Shown: positions 1-9,374, counted from the stretch's first letter. The stretch: 64,000 bases of DNA from an uncultured Caldilineaceae bacterium (GCA_951813625.1 CATOTS010000008.1:1-64000), one strand, 5' to 3'. Translations and numbers: made by a program. Notes: a model not told the origin generated them from the sequence alone.

Positions 1-492
1 CAGGACTTCGACCTGCCCGACGAAGGGGCGATCAGCAGACCGCTGGCCATCACGCTGCCCATCACCATGAACGTGCGCACCGGCCCGGGCACCGACTACG
101 AGCTCGCCGCGGTCGTCCCGCAGGGCACGCAGGCCCGCATCTACGGCATCGACCCGGGTGAAAGCTGGTTCCTGGTTGAGATGGAGGGCTATTCCTCGCT
201 CTTCTGGCTCTACCGCTATATGGTGCAGGTAAACGACTCGCTGGTGGGGATCAGAAGCGTAACCTCGCAGGAGGTAGGCGCGCAACCCGCGGTCCTGATC
301 CAGCCGCGCGCGGTCTTTGCCCAGGCCGGGCCGGGCATGGAGTATGACGCGGTCACGATTCTGCCCAAAGGGACCTGGGCCCGGATCACCGGCGCCGATC
401 CGACAGGGGCCTGGGTCGAAATCGCGGTCGTCGGGATGGACAGGCCGGTCTGGGTGGCGCGGAACCTGGTCAAGACCGTTTCGGCCCGCTGA
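1..492 (+). CDS. SH3b-domain protein, C-terminal part (5' end outside window)
   Basis: The reading frame is open from the first base, so the true start lies upstream and only the C-terminal 163 codons are present. Two bacterial SH3-like (SH3b) repeats are visible. The first starts at MNVRTGPGTDYE and the second at AQAGPGMEYDAV; each has the usual xxRxGPGxxY turn, a ThrxAxI strand and a GxWxxV strand. SH3b domains usually bind peptidoglycan or protein ligands outside the membrane, so an extracytoplasmic role is likely but cannot be tested without the N-terminus. A second SH3b protein with the same motif lies at 43988-44947. The ligand and function are unknown. Confidence 0.75.
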   Translation, partial: QDFDLPDEGAISRPLAITLPITMNVRTGPGTDYELAAVVPQGTQARIYGIDPGESWFLVEMEGYSSLFWLYRYMVQVNDSLVGIRSVTSQEVGAQPAVLIQPRAVFAQAGPGMEYDAVTILPKGTWARITGADPTGAWVEIAVVGMDRPVWVARNLVKTVSAR

Positions 493-644
493 CCGGGATG
501 CCGCGAAAAGTCTTGGAAGGTCCGTCAACAGCGCCGCCGCTGACTTCCCGGCAGTAGAGAGGTTCGGGCGCTGTTGCGTTGGCGCAGAGTGGCCCCCGAA
601 CCGGCGTTCCGCCCCTTATCATATTCGTGCGGGCGCCGTAAAAG

Positions 645-679
645 AGAGCCTTCGTTGTCGTTATGGCGGCGAAGGCTCT
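645..679. terminator. Hairpin downstream of the SH3b gene
   Basis: A perfect 10-bp inverted repeat (AGAGCCTTCG at 645-654, CGAAGGCTCT at 670-679) encloses a 15-base loop. It lies 150 bp after the SH3b stop codon. There is no clear run of T after the stem, so a terminator role is only a guess. The remaining bases of the gap from 493 to 880 show no convincing gene. Confidence 0.3.
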
Positions 680-880
680 TGCTATTGGAGGGCGTTGGGT
701 CTGCGGGTCGGTCAGTGGAGGGCCGGCGGTGGGGAGCGCACGGTTATGTTTCGTCTACTGCGACGCTGTCCAACAGACGCCGCAATGCAGGTAGAAGCGC
801 TGGAATTGATTGCTGAATTGTGGACCAGATGACACTTTCACTGATGTGTAGATAGCCATGGGCCAGGCGGTTGCGGATTC

Positions 881-1189
881 GAAACTATTCAGCCGCAATC
901 AGTCTGCGACCCTGAATGAGGCGAGCGAAGGTGTTTTCTCTCTCCTCACTCCGCTATACTTTCTCCTTGCTTTTTGGACGGTCGGGCCTGCGGCCCTCCC
1001 TTGTGCGGGGGGGACTCCCCCCGCAACGCCCCCCTCCAAAACCAGCGCTCACCGACGGTACGTCGTATTCTCGGCAGTGCGGCCCGACCAACGCGGTGTC
1101 TGCCAACCGAGCACACAATCAGATAATCTGAACGGCGCCGGGGATTGAAGACTGGTCGAGACAGATGCTGTATGTGGCTTGGGAGTTAC
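881..1189 (-). mobile_element. MITE-like element, copy 1 (degenerate ends)
   Basis: This is about 309 bp and matches the elements at 14331-14638, 20403-20689 and 45898-46204 along its whole length, in the opposite orientation. Its ends (GAAACTATTCAGC and GGGAGTTAC) are worn versions of the GTAACTACT terminal inverted repeat, and no target duplication is visible, so this looks like the oldest copy. The hairpin-rich GC core is at about 976-1034. It encodes no transposase. It ends one base before the stop codon of the MNT gene at 1191. Confidence 0.75.
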
Positions 1190-1190
1190 G

Positions 1191-1523
1191 TCAGACATCA
1201 ATTGCTTCCTGCTCCACAAAGGGGCGTATCTCCACCCGCAATTCTGAGCTTGTTGACAAGTCCACCCTCCTTCCCAGCAGACTTTCGAGATACGACTGGA
1301 CGCCGAAGTAACGCTCCAAATCGGGCGGCGCGTCAAACGCGACCAGAACGTCAATGTCGCTGGCTTCTGTACCCTCATCGCGGGCAAACGAGCCATAGAG
1401 CGCAATTTCGGTTATGCCAAAACGCCGCGCGAGAGTCGCCTTGTGACTTCGAAGCAGTCCGAGAAGTTCGTCCCCGTTCACTGCTCTTACTACGCTGTTG
1501 TCATGGATGAAACGTCGAACCAT
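1191..1523 (-). CDS. MNT-type nucleotidyltransferase domain protein (HEPN/MNT antitoxin-like)
   Basis: This 110-residue protein carries the minimal nucleotidyltransferase signature: GSFAR at residues 44-48 followed by SDIDVLV with the metal-binding Asp pair D56 and D58. In known HEPN/MNT toxin-antitoxin pairs such proteins neutralise the HEPN ribonuclease, in characterised cases by AMPylating it. No HEPN gene is adjacent. The space immediately downstream is occupied by the MITE-like element ending at 1189, which may have displaced the partner. A GAGGAGAG ribosome site precedes the start and is shared with the Phd gene at 2970, because the upstream segment is duplicated. The family assignment is firm; the current role is uncertain. 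Confidence 0.8.
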   Translation of the reverse strand: MVRRFIHDNSVVRAVNGDELLGLLRSHKATLARRFGITEIALYGSFARDEGTEASDIDVLVAFDAPPDLERYFGVQSYLESLLGRRVDLSTSSELRVEIRPFVEQEAIDV

Positions 1524-1576
1524 TCTGCTGGCACAGTGCTCTCCTCTTGCACCGTGATAGCCACATTATAGCAGGG

Positions 1577-1731
1577 CTATGGCCACGGTCGCCGCAGCCC
1601 CCTGAGCAGTTCATACGCCCCGCGCGAGAAGGCCGCGAAGGCGCCGCCGCGGCTGAAGCGCGGCGCCGGCGCGGGCAGAAACTCGCCGGCGTCGAGGTCC
1701 TCGATGGCGGCGAGCGTACTCTCGCGGTCTA
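1577..1731 (-). pseudogene. Fragment of the phosphotransferase gene (3' end duplicate)
   Basis: Reading the minus strand gives EDLDAGEFLPAPAPRFSRGG followed by a short tail and a stop. This is nearly the same as the last 40 or so residues of the phosphotransferase encoded at 3013-4236. The match continues about 40 bp past the stop into the upstream region of the next gene, so about 190 bp (1540-1731) duplicates 2970-3155. Close to 1720 the copy jumps to a sequence found at about 3245 in the intact gene, which indicates an internal deletion between short GCGAGCGT-like repeats. Confidence 0.8.
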
Positions 1732-1816
1732 TTGGAGAGTGTGGGGTCTGCGGGAAGGTCAGTGTAGGGGCGCCGGAGGGGGGCGGGGCATGGAAGAGTT
1801 CTTCTGACTCTGCAGT

Positions 1817-2359
1817 TCAGAAAAGCTCTGGCAGCGCTATGTTGAAGTCTGCCAACGTAGGCGAGCGCAGCGACTGCTCCTCTTCGTAGATGCCCGCGAT
1901 CTCGAAGCGGTTCCCGCTGCGCACATGCACGGTGATCGACTTTGCGTCAGGGTCTACGATCCAGTACTCCTGCACGCCGTGTTGCGCATACAGGTCGAGT
2001 TTGAGCGTCCTGTCACGCACGGCAGTGGCGGGTGAGAGGATTTCGACAACCAGGTCGGGCGCGCCGCGGATGTTGTCGGCGGTGATGACGCCGCTGCGTT
2101 GATTGGAAACGAATATCACGTCCGGTTGCACCACGTCGGTTTCGGAGAGGACTACGTCGAAGGGGGCAACATAGACCTTACCCAAGTTGCGCTCGTAGAT
2201 GAAAGTGCCTAATCGAAGGTGGAGTTGCCCCAGGATATATTGATGTATCTCTTTGGGGGAGGGGGACATGACCAACTCTCCGCTGAGGAGTTCGTAGCGT
2301 TCATCATCCGACGTTTTGAGGTAGTCGGCGTAGGTGAGTTTTGTCTGCGTCTTTAGCAT
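1817..2359 (-). CDS. Uma2 family putative endonuclease (DUF820)
   Basis: The 180-residue product starting MLKTQTKLTYADYLK has the Uma2/DUF820 layout: the N-terminal 'Y-L segment followed by YELLSGELV', then VVQPDVIFVS, the core PDLVVEILSPAT, and YWIVDPDAKSITV. The family has a PD-(D/E)xK nuclease fold; here PDVIFV and the E of VVEILSP are the likely acidic positions. I chose the ATG at 2359 because GAGGGAC lies six bases upstream; an ATG at 2395 has no such site. These proteins are abundant in Chloroflexota and Cyanobacteria, often as solitary genes, and their biological role is not established. Confidence 0.85.
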   Translation of the reverse strand: MLKTQTKLTYADYLKTSDDERYELLSGELVMSPSPKEIHQYILGQLHLRLGTFIYERNLGKVYVAPFDVVLSETDVVQPDVIFVSNQRSGVITADNIRGAPDLVVEILSPATAVRDRTLKLDLYAQHGVQEYWIVDPDAKSITVHVRSGNRFEIAGIYEEEQSLRSPTLADFNIALPELF

Positions 2360-2688
2360 GGTAGTCCCTCCGGCATAAACGAGGAGAGGCTGCACCTAGT
2401 GTGTCTCAAGTGTAGCATGGCTGCGGTGGAAGCGGGAATGGGGTCTGGCGTCACCTTGGGTCGGTTGAGTTACTACGATTCGTCCAGTTGTTCGGCAGCC
2501 TTTTCATCTATGTTGGTTATCCTGAGCGCTACCCTAATGCTATCGTCACCCTTTGTAACTTCGGAGTAGTCCCTGGCCATTCTCTACTCTCTTGCATCCA
2601 GTCGTTTCAACAGACCCAGCAATCCAAAGGCTGCCAACTCAGCCGTCACCTTGCTCTTGCCGTATCATGACATGCGTATAGAGGCGTA
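2360..2688. other. Gap without a recognisable gene
   Basis: About 330 bp between the Uma2 start and the Phd stop. I see no ORF with family resemblance or a good ribosome site. A toxin partner for the Phd antitoxin would be expected here but is not present. Confidence 0.5.
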
Positions 2689-2970
2689 TCAGAATGATTC
2701 TTCCTCGGAGCCCTCTACGGCGTCGAACCACTCTGCCGGCATCGGCCCTTCGATGTCGCCGACGATCTGAATAATGTCGCGATCGCGACCAAATGGACTA
2801 GGCGGTTTCTCCCGGTACGGCAGCAGCCGCGACACCGGGCGACCGTTCTTCGTGATCACGATCTCTTCGCCGCTCTCAGCCACTTCGTCCATCAGCTTCA
2901 GACACTTCGCCTTGAACTCGGACGCCTTGATCGTGCGGGAACCTGTCGCTTTCTTGCTATCTGTCGGCAT
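2689..2970 (-). CDS. Orphan Phd/YefM-type antitoxin
   Basis: The 93-residue product contains the Phd/YefM N-terminal DNA-binding region (TIKASEFKAKCLKLMDEVAE) followed by GEEIVITKNGRPVSRLLPY, the typical beta-hairpin motif. Such proteins repress their own operon and neutralise a PIN (VapC), Doc or RelE toxin bound by the C-terminal tail. The ATG at 2970 is preceded by GAGGAGAG at good spacing, better than the longer alternative at 3000. No toxin ORF follows, so this is an orphan, possibly acting as a plain repressor or as an anti-addiction gene. Confidence 0.85.
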   Translation of the reverse strand: MPTDSKKATGSRTIKASEFKAKCLKLMDEVAESGEEIVITKNGRPVSRLLPYREKPPSPFGRDRDIIQIVGDIEGPMPAEWFDAVEGSEEESF

Positions 2971-3012
2971 AATGCTCTCCTCTTGCACCGCGATGGCCAC
3001 ATTATAGCATGC

Positions 3013-4236
3013 CTATGACGACGGTCTCCGCAGTCTCCTGACCAGCCCATAGGCCCCGCGCGAGAAGGCCGCGAAAGCGCCGCCGCGGCTGAAGCGCGGC
3101 GCCGGCGCGGGCAGAAACTCGCCGGCGTCGAGGTCTTCGATGGCGGCCAGCGTGCGCTGCAGCCCGACTTCGGCCATCTGAAGACCGCGGTCGTCGCCCA
3201 AGTCCAGCCCGCCGCACACGAGCACCGCGGCCAGGAGGCGGCCGAGCGTGCTCTCGCGGTAGAGGCGCCAGCACTGATCGAACGTGAACCCCTCCACCCC
3301 CATATTGCGAATGATCTCGGTGTACTCTGCCAGAGCCGCGCGCTCGACGCGGCGGCGGACTGCGGTCGTCACGCTGCTGCCGAGAAAGTAGGCCGCGTCG
3401 TAAAGAGGCGTGCTCAGCCCGCTGACCTGCCAGTCGATCAGCGCCACCTCTTCCTGCCCTGCCCGGGCAGCTGCGGCTTCAGCTTCTCCAGGTGTCTCGG
3501 GGAAGAGGATGTTGTCCAGCCGGGCATCACCGTGGATCAGCGTTCTGGGTCCGGCTGCGACTGCGCCGATGTGGGCGGCGATGCGGTGACCGTAGGCTTC
3601 GGCCAGGCCGCGCATCGCCGGCGAAAAGAGGCTGCCGAACCGTTCGAACGTTGGCGCCAGATGGGCCAGATAGGCGAGCTGCAGCGTTGCTCTGCGTCTG
3701 GCCGCCAGGGCATCGTAGATGCCGTCCAGCGGAGGCTGATCACCCCGGTTCCAGAAGGTCCCGTGCAGCCTGGCGAGCGTGCGCAGCGCGCGCCTGGCCT
3801 GTTCGACGCCGGCGCCTTCGAGCTGGCTCACCGTCTGCATCTCTTTCAGGTCTTCGAGCACGAGCACAAAATGGTTGCTGCCGCCCGCAAAGTCGCCGTA
3901 CAGGAGCGCGGGCGACCGCACCGGCGACAGCGGCGCGACCAGCGTGTAGTACTCGTACTCGCGCCTGAACATCTGCAGGCGCCTGCTCATGCGCAGATTG
4001 CCTGCGTTCGTGCCCGGCAGCTTGACAATGACCGTTTCGGGAACGCCGCCGGCAGCTCTTTCGCAGGTGAGATGGCAGCGCAGGACCGTGCCCATGACGC
4101 CGGCGCGCGCGTCGATTTCTTCGAGGACGATCTCTTTGATCGGTTCAAATTCGGAGGCGCGGCCCGCGCCCAGCGCCTGCTGCATCCACTGGGCTGTTAC
4201 TTCGTCGACGCTGCGCGGAATCGGCGGCCTGGTCAT
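3013..4236 (-). CDS. Phosphotransferase of the APH/choline kinase-like superfamily
   Basis: This 407-residue protein has the kinase-like signature of aminoglycoside phosphotransferase and EcKL-type small-molecule kinases. A Lys in VIVKLPG (about residue 72) would contact ATP. HFVLVLEDL forms the hinge, LIHGDARLDNILF (residues 233-245) is the catalytic Brenner motif with D237 and N242, and VALIDWQ carries the metal-binding D268. The substrate is probably a small hydroxylated compound; the sequence does not show which. Members of this family in Chloroflexota are usually annotated generically. A truncated duplicate of the 3' end lies at 1577-1731. The gene lies 43 bp from the Phd antitoxin start on the same strand. 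Confidence 0.85.
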   Translation of the reverse strand: MTRPPIPRSVDEVTAQWMQQALGAGRASEFEPIKEIVLEEIDARAGVMGTVLRCHLTCERAAGGVPETVIVKLPGTNAGNLRMSRRLQMFRREYEYYTLVAPLSPVRSPALLYGDFAGGSNHFVLVLEDLKEMQTVSQLEGAGVEQARRALRTLARLHGTFWNRGDQPPLDGIYDALAARRRATLQLAYLAHLAPTFERFGSLFSPAMRGLAEAYGHRIAAHIGAVAAGPRTLIHGDARLDNILFPETPGEAEAAAARAGQEEVALIDWQVSGLSTPLYDAAYFLGSSVTTAVRRRVERAALAEYTEIIRNMGVEGFTFDQCWRLYRESTLGRLLAAVLVCGGLDLGDDRGLQMAEVGLQRTLAAIEDLDAGEFLPAPAPRFSRGGAFAAFSRGAYGLVRRLRRPSS

Positions 4237-4348
4237 GGCGTCGATTCGCCTCCGAATTCAACGCACGCTGGCATGCGGCTGTGATCGGTCCGTTGCGGCG
4301 CCGGCGCGGTTGCCTGGCGGCCGCTCTACCCGGTCTGAGCGGCGCTGA

Positions 4349-4858
4349 TCATGACGCCGGACCGAAGAGCGACGGCGCGGGCCCCCGTGCGGCGCCTTCG
4401 TAGGCCTCGTCGGCAGGCAGGTGGGGCCGGGCCAGGGCTTCGTTCGAGAGCCGGTCGCAGCGTTCGTTTTCGGGGATGCCGGCGTGCCCTTTCACCCAAT
4501 GATAGCTCATCTCGTGGCCGTCGCAGAGGTCGAGGAGCCTGCCCCACAGGTCGGGATTGACAGCGCGTTGACCTTGTTTATTGCGGCGCCAGCCGTTTGC
4601 CCGCCATCGGCGCGCCCAGCCCTTGGTCAGCGCGTCAAGAACGTACTTGGAGTCGCTGTAGAGATCGACGCTGCATCGTTTCTGCAGGGCCTCCAGCCCT
4701 TTGATCACGGCCATGAGCTCCATGCGGTTGTTGGTTGTCCTGCGGTAACCGCCGGAGAGCTCCCTGCGGTGTTCGTCGTAGAGCAGCACGACCCCGTAGC
4801 CACCGGGGCCGGGGTTTCCGCTGCAGGCGCCATCGGTGTAGAGCGTAACTTTTTTCAT
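4349..4858 (-). CDS. rnhA: Ribonuclease HI
   Basis: Ribonuclease HI cuts the RNA strand of RNA-DNA hybrids, for example R-loops and Okazaki primers. The 169-residue product begins [20 protein letters not shown]. All four catalytic acidic residues are present: D9 (YTDG), E47 (NRMEL), D69 (YSDS) and D135 (ENERCDRL). The basic handle ([16 protein letters not shown]) and the [11 protein letters not shown] motif are typical of the bacterial type 1 enzyme. The start at 4858 gives the normal length; the longer frame to 4963 adds residues with no homology. The C-terminal 20 or so residues are an unremarkable extension. Confidence 0.95.
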   Translation of the reverse strand: MKKVTLYTDGACSGNPGPGGYGVVLLYDEHRRELSGGYRRTTNNRMELMAVIKGLEALQKRCSVDLYSDSKYVLDALTKGWARRWRANGWRRNKQGQRAVNPDLWGRLLDLCDGHEMSYHWVKGHAGIPENERCDRLSNEALARPHLPADEAYEGAARGPAPSLFGPAS

Positions 4859-4959
4859 TGCGGTCCGGGTTGGGAGGGATGGTGGAGTACGGATCTGTCC
4901 GGCGGCCGGCTGGTCAGCGCATTGCCGCCCGCCGGACAGGTGAGCGGTGTTACGGGCGA

Positions 4960-6291
4960 TCAATGCCCCGATTCACCATGCTCACCGTGCCGGTGAAAGT
5001 AGACGATGGGCAGGCTTTCAAGGTCTGTAATCGCGGCATCATTGTGATGCACAATGTGAAGGTGGCCGGTGCCGCAGTCGCCGAACTCGTCGCACGCGAG
5101 CGTGCCGACCATGCCTTCGAATTCGTGCGTAGCGGTCAACGCCGCGCGCAGCCGCGCCCGGTCGATGTAGAGGGCATCGCCGCTGACAACCGCCACCTCC
5201 TCGATGGCGCGCAGGAGGATGGTTGCGGCGTCGTAGGCGTGCGCCAGGTAGGCGGAAGTCGGCGCCTCATTGTAGATCTCTTCATAGGCCGCGTGGAGGT
5301 CACGCCCGCTCTTGCCGGTTGCCTCGTTGACGTTGTGTTCGAAATGCAGCTCCGGGGCGGAGAAGTATATCCCTTCCGACTCCGGCAAGTTCAGCACGGA
5401 GAAGTCCAGCAGCGCGGCGCCGCCGATGACCGTCGCCTCCGCAAGGCCCGCGACCTGCCCGACCTGTTGGATCACGTGCGCGGCTTCGGCCGGGAAGAGC
5501 GGCAGGAAGAGGCCGTCCGGGCTGCCGGCGGCGAGCTCGGCCAGGATGGGGACCATCTCCGTGTCACCCTTGTTGACCGTCGCCACCGCCGCGCTTCCGC
5601 CGTGCTCCTCAAAGGCAACGGCAAACGCGCCGGCCAGACCGGAGGTATAGGGGTCGCCGTCGTGGATGACGGCCATACTGCGCAGGCCGAGTTCGTCGTA
5701 GGCGAATTCGGCCACCGCCTCCGCCTCGTGGAGGTCATTGTTCGAAGTGCGGAAGTAGCCGGGATGGTAGTTGGAGCCGGCGTTGCCGCGCAGGTCGGAG
5801 GTCAGCGAAGGGGCGGTATTGGTGGGCGAGACCATCACCAGACCGGCTTCGCTGATGATCGGCGAGGCGGCCACGGCCGCGGCCGAGCACGAGGTGCCGA
5901 GCACGCCGACCACGCGCCGGTCGCCGGTCACCGTGTCTGCGGCTGCCGCGCCGCCTTCGGGCGTGCACAGCGAGTCCAGCCCCGCGCCCAAATTGACGTT
6001 ATGCCCCTTGATCGGGCCGTAGTCGGCCACCGCCATCGTCACCGCACGCTGCATCGAGGAGCCAAGGTCCCCAACACTCGTCAGCACGGCCATGGAGCGG
6101 ATGTGGATATCCTCGCCCGGGCCGACCACGACCGTTCCCAGCGGGCCGACCATGAATTGGCGAAGGTCGAATGTTTGGGCGGCGCCGGCGTCCGACGCGG
6201 CCGGCGGCACACATGCGCCGGACAGAAGTAGCGGGAGCAGGAGGCTGAGCCACAGCGTCAGCGAAAGGTGGAAACGGCGTGTCTTCGGCAT
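4960..6291 (-). CDS. ABC-type branched-chain amino acid-like substrate-binding lipoprotein (copy A)
   Basis: The 443-residue product has a lipoprotein signal peptide ([18 protein letters not shown], lipobox LSGAC). A type 1 periplasmic-binding fold of the LivJ/amide-binding kind follows: [38 protein letters not shown] and [18 protein letters not shown]. Such proteins capture amino acids, amides or other small ligands outside the membrane for an ABC importer or a sensor. Another gene of the same type lies directly upstream at 6337-7602, and the two proteins are very similar throughout, so they arose by tandem duplication. No permease or ATPase gene is near. The ligand cannot be told. Confidence 0.88.
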   Translation of the reverse strand: MPKTRRFHLSLTLWLSLLLPLLLSGACVPPAASDAGAAQTFDLRQFMVGPLGTVVVGPGEDIHIRSMAVLTSVGDLGSSMQRAVTMAVADYGPIKGHNVNLGAGLDSLCTPEGGAAAADTVTGDRRVVGVLGTSCSAAAVAASPIISEAGLVMVSPTNTAPSLTSDLRGNAGSNYHPGYFRTSNNDLHEAEAVAEFAYDELGLRSMAVIHDGDPYTSGLAGAFAVAFEEHGGSAAVATVNKGDTEMVPILAELAAGSPDGLFLPLFPAEAAHVIQQVGQVAGLAEATVIGGAALLDFSVLNLPESEGIYFSAPELHFEHNVNEATGKSGRDLHAAYEEIYNEAPTSAYLAHAYDAATILLRAIEEVAVVSGDALYIDRARLRAALTATHEFEGMVGTLACDEFGDCGTGHLHIVHHNDAAITDLESLPIVYFHRHGEHGESGH

Positions 6292-6336
6292 GATGATTGT
6301 TCCCTGGTTATGCTGGATGTCGATTCACTGGCGCGT

Positions 6337-7602
6337 TCAGGGCGCGTAGCGGTAGACCACGGGCAGGCCCTCAACGTCGGGCATGCTCGCATTGGTATGG
6401 TGCGTAATCTGGACGCGGCCGGTGCCGCAGTCGCCGAACTCGTCGCACGAGAGGGTGCCGATGATGCCGCTGAAGCCGCTGGTGCCAGTCACGGCCGCGC
6501 GCAGCTTGGCCCGGTCGATGTAGAGCGTATCGCCCTGCACGACCGCGACCTGCTCGATGGCGCGCAGGAGGATGGTTGTCGCGTCGTAGGCGTGGGCCAG
6601 GTAGGCGGAGGTGGGGCCCTCGTTGTATTGCTCCTGGTAGGCGGCGACCAGTTCATCGCCGCTGCGGCCTGTCGCCGCGTTGACGTTGCCGCCGAAGTCC
6701 AGCTCCGGGCCGGCGAAGTAGATGCCTTCGGACTCCGGAATGGCGAGGAAATCGGAGACCAGAAGGCCGCCGCCGCCGATGCGCGCCAGCCCGGCCAGCG
6801 CGTCGACCTGTTGACTCTGCTGGAGGATGTGCTCGGCCTCATCGGGGAAGAGCGGTATGAAGAGGCCGTCCGGGTTGCCTTCAGCGAGCTGAGTAAGGAC
6901 AGGGAGCATGTCGGTGTCGCCCTTGTTGATGGCGGCGACGATGACCGAGCCGCCCAGCTCTTCAAAGGCGGCGGTGAAGGCGGTGACGAGGCCGAGCGTG
7001 TAGGGGTCGCCGTCATGGATGGCGGCCATGTTGCGCAGCCCGAGCTCGTTGTAGACGAAATCAGCGACGGCCTGGGCCTGGTAGAGGTCGTTGCTGGCGG
7101 TGCGGTGGTAGCCGGCGTGATGGTTGGCGCCGGCGTTGCCGCGCAGGTCGGAAGTCAGCGAGGGCGAGGTGGTGGAGGGTGCGACCATCACCAGGCCGGC
7201 CTGGCTGAGGATTGGCGAAGCGGCCGCCGCGGCGACGGAGCAGGAGGTGCCGATGACGCCGACGACGCGCGCGTCGCCGGTAACCGTTTCGGCCGCGGCC
7301 GCGCCGCCCTGGTCCGAGCAGAGCGAGTCGATACCGGCGCCCATGGTGACGTTGTGTCCCTTGATCGGGCCGTAGTCGGCGATGGCCAGCGCAACGCCGC
7401 GCTGGCTGGGAACGCCGAGGTCGCCGGCGCGGGTGAGCGCGCCCAGCGAGCGGATATGGATATCCTCACCAGACCCGACGACGACGGTCCCGAGGGCGGC
7501 GCTCTCGAAGTCGGCCGGCACACAGGCGGCGGGCAGGATGAGCAGCGAAAACAGAAGGATCCACAGGGTCAGGGGGCGACGGAAGCGGTGTCTCGTCTTC
7601 AT
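6337..7602 (-). CDS. ABC-type branched-chain amino acid-like substrate-binding lipoprotein (copy B)
   Basis: Paralogue of the downstream copy A, with the same order of motifs: signal peptide ending LLILPAAC (lipobox PAAC), [39 protein letters not shown] and [20 protein letters not shown]. The ATG at 7602 is chosen because AAGGAGC lies eight bases upstream and the protein then begins with a proper signal peptide (MKTRHRFRRPLTLWILL); the longer ORF to 7770 lacks both. The gap to copy A is only about 45 bp, so the two are probably co-transcribed. Two closely related binding proteins without transport genes suggest they feed a shared importer encoded elsewhere, or differ in ligand. Confidence 0.88.
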   Translation of the reverse strand: MKTRHRFRRPLTLWILLFSLLILPAACVPADFESAALGTVVVGSGEDIHIRSLGALTRAGDLGVPSQRGVALAIADYGPIKGHNVTMGAGIDSLCSDQGGAAAAETVTGDARVVGVIGTSCSVAAAAASPILSQAGLVMVAPSTTSPSLTSDLRGNAGANHHAGYHRTASNDLYQAQAVADFVYNELGLRNMAAIHDGDPYTLGLVTAFTAAFEELGGSVIVAAINKGDTDMLPVLTQLAEGNPDGLFIPLFPDEAEHILQQSQQVDALAGLARIGGGGLLVSDFLAIPESEGIYFAGPELDFGGNVNAATGRSGDELVAAYQEQYNEGPTSAYLAHAYDATTILLRAIEQVAVVQGDTLYIDRAKLRAAVTGTSGFSGIIGTLSCDEFGDCGTGRVQITHHTNASMPDVEGLPVVYRYAP

Positions 7603-7791
7603 GGCCGATTGCTCCTTGGGTCTGGCTGTTGCCATGGTGTCCAATGTCGAGATCGAAGCTGTTGAATGGGAGGGCAAAAGGTGTCTTCGGAGGGGGTAGC
7701 CGCAAACGCCAGAGAAACCGCCAATAGCCCGGACAGGTTCATTATAGCCATTTGTTGCGTCTGATGACAACAGTATGCGTCGGTCGGATAC

Positions 7792-8168
7792 AGTCCAAAA
7801 TTGGGGTACAAATTCCTATGCCCAATCTAGCAACGGTGTCATGGCCGGTCCATTTTGTATTCTCCGGCGGAGTGGCGGAATTCGCTTTCCCGAATTCTTT
7901 TGGGCGGTCGGGCCTGCGGCCCTCCCTTGTGCGGGGGGACTCCCCCCGCAACGCCCCCCTGAAGTTCTCCTCCCGCCGAGTGTGGGGGTCAATGCAGCCC
8001 TGTGCTGCCTGCGGTCCAACGCGCCGCCCCCTAATCAGCGAACGCCGCGGCCACCGTAGGGGCAGGCCTTGTGCCTGACCAGTGTCTCTCCCAAAAGCCG
8101 GTAAACAATTCCAGCCACCGCTGGCATGAATTCCCCGCCAGACGATTCCCACCCCAATAGTGGGCTTT
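7792..8168 (+). repeat. Long interspersed repeat (family 2), copy 1
   Basis: Matches 19561-20232 and 22573-22931. It opens with TCCAAAATTGGGGTACAAAT, contains the hairpin core at about 7902-7962 and the motif GTAGGGGCAGGCCTTGTGCC, and closes near CGATTCCCACCCCAATAGTG. It has no coding capacity that I trust. The shared edges suggest a mobile or amplified non-coding unit; no terminal inverted repeats or target duplication were found. Confidence 0.75.
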
Positions 8169-8502
8169 CCCCCGTCGGTCAGAGCAACTCTCCGGCTTTT
8201 TCGGACCGGTACGCTGAATGTTAGGCGCGGCGGGTGCGCCCGCCCGCTCGAAAACGGGGCGAGTCGGGGAGCTGCTGCCAGCGTTCTTCCAGGCGGTCGA
8301 GTGCATACCGGGCTGCGCGCAGATCGCGCACTGTTTCCTCTCTGGATGCCGGCGCTGCCGATGATGGGTACGACGAGAAGGTGCTCGAAATTCCGCGCGC
8401 TCAGACGATACGGTGCGCCAACGCTCGCATTTTACGGTTCCCCCTGGTGGAAAAACTGTAGGTATCTTATTCAGTTGTTCGTCTGCATTGAAGCGAGGAG
8501 AG
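8169..8502. other. Gap with a possible gene fragment
   Basis: On the minus strand around 8245-8360 one frame reads REETVRDLRAARYALDRLEE and continues to a stop in protein-like composition, but no start or intact upstream frame exists. It may be the end of a decayed coiled-coil gene. Nothing else is recognisable between the repeat and the tRNA. Confidence 0.25.
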
Positions 8503-8575
<73 letters not shown>

Positions 8576-8646
8576 AAGATTCAGTTTTGTCTGCCGGCCG
8601 GCGCACCTTCCTGTCACAACGATGTCTGGCCGCTGCCGCCGGCCTG

Positions 8647-8719
<73 letters not shown>

Positions 8720-8894
8720 GTTCTCGCCGACCTGCGGCAGACGATGCGATACCGCCGGCCCGCGCATGTGAGAGTCCAGTATAGCAACAGCCCGCGCCGC
8801 GGTCAAATTTGGCGGCGCCGGGTATCGTTTCGCTTTCCGACGGCCCGGCCCTTCAGCCGGCGCCGCGGCTGCCTGCTCGGACCGGCGGGCTTCC

Positions 8895-9374
8895 TTACGC
8901 AGCCTTGCCGCGCGCCTGCCGCCGCCTCGTCCGCGAGCCCTCGTGCGCGCCGGCGTGCCCGATGAAGTCGGCCATCGGCGTCATCGCCACAACCTCGCCC
9001 ACCAGGTCGAGCGGCAGGTTTTCCAGCTTCGTGAAGCGCACGCACGACTTGCCCATATTCATCCTTTTGCCGGTCGCCAGGTAGCGCTCCCGGAACCAGG
9101 CCGCGGTCGCCTCATCGCCGTACACACTGGTCAGATAGAGCGACATATGGCGCTTCTGCGAAGCCAGCGCGATGTACATCAGCGGCTGGCCGTTGTAGGT
9201 ATCGGCCACGACGCTCTGCGGCACGACATAGCAGATCATCCCGTGCTGCATCGTCTCCTCATAGCCGGCCGGCAGATTTTCCAGGATCACCGCCCGCACG
9301 GCGGCGATCGCCGCGTGTCTGCCCTCGTCCAGCTCAGACAGATACTCCTCGACCGTTTTGGCGTCGCTCTGCAT
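8895..9374 (-). CDS. DUF1801 domain protein
   Basis: The 159-residue product starting MQSDAKTVEEYLSELDEGRH belongs to the DUF1801 group (YdhG-like fold, sometimes called iron-chaperone-like). Landmarks are the N-terminal helix TVEEYLSELDEGRHAAIAAVRAVI, the YEETMQHGMICYVVP strand region, the MYIALASQKRHMSLYL strand and GKSCVRFTKLENLPLDLV near the end. The start at 9374 has GGGAGAGAGG directly upstream; the ORF could extend to 9473 but without a good site. Two further DUF1801 genes follow upstream on the same strand. The biochemical role is not known; the Arg-rich C-terminus is unremarkable. Confidence 0.85.
   Translation of the reverse strand: MQSDAKTVEEYLSELDEGRHAAIAAVRAVILENLPAGYEETMQHGMICYVVPQSVVADTYNGQPLMYIALASQKRHMSLYLTSVYGDEATAAWFRERYLATGKRMNMGKSCVRFTKLENLPLDLVGEVVAMTPMADFIGHAGAHEGSRTRRRQARGKAA

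Noticed and set aside
858..1148. Open frames across MITE copy 1, including a 96-codon one
   Set aside because: Frames in all MITE copies are different and arise from the GC hairpin core.
4858..6231. Long plus-strand frame of 457 codons opposite the binding-protein gene
   Set aside because: It is a shadow of the high-GC minus-strand gene; it has no family resemblance, while the minus frame has a signal peptide and binding-protein motifs.
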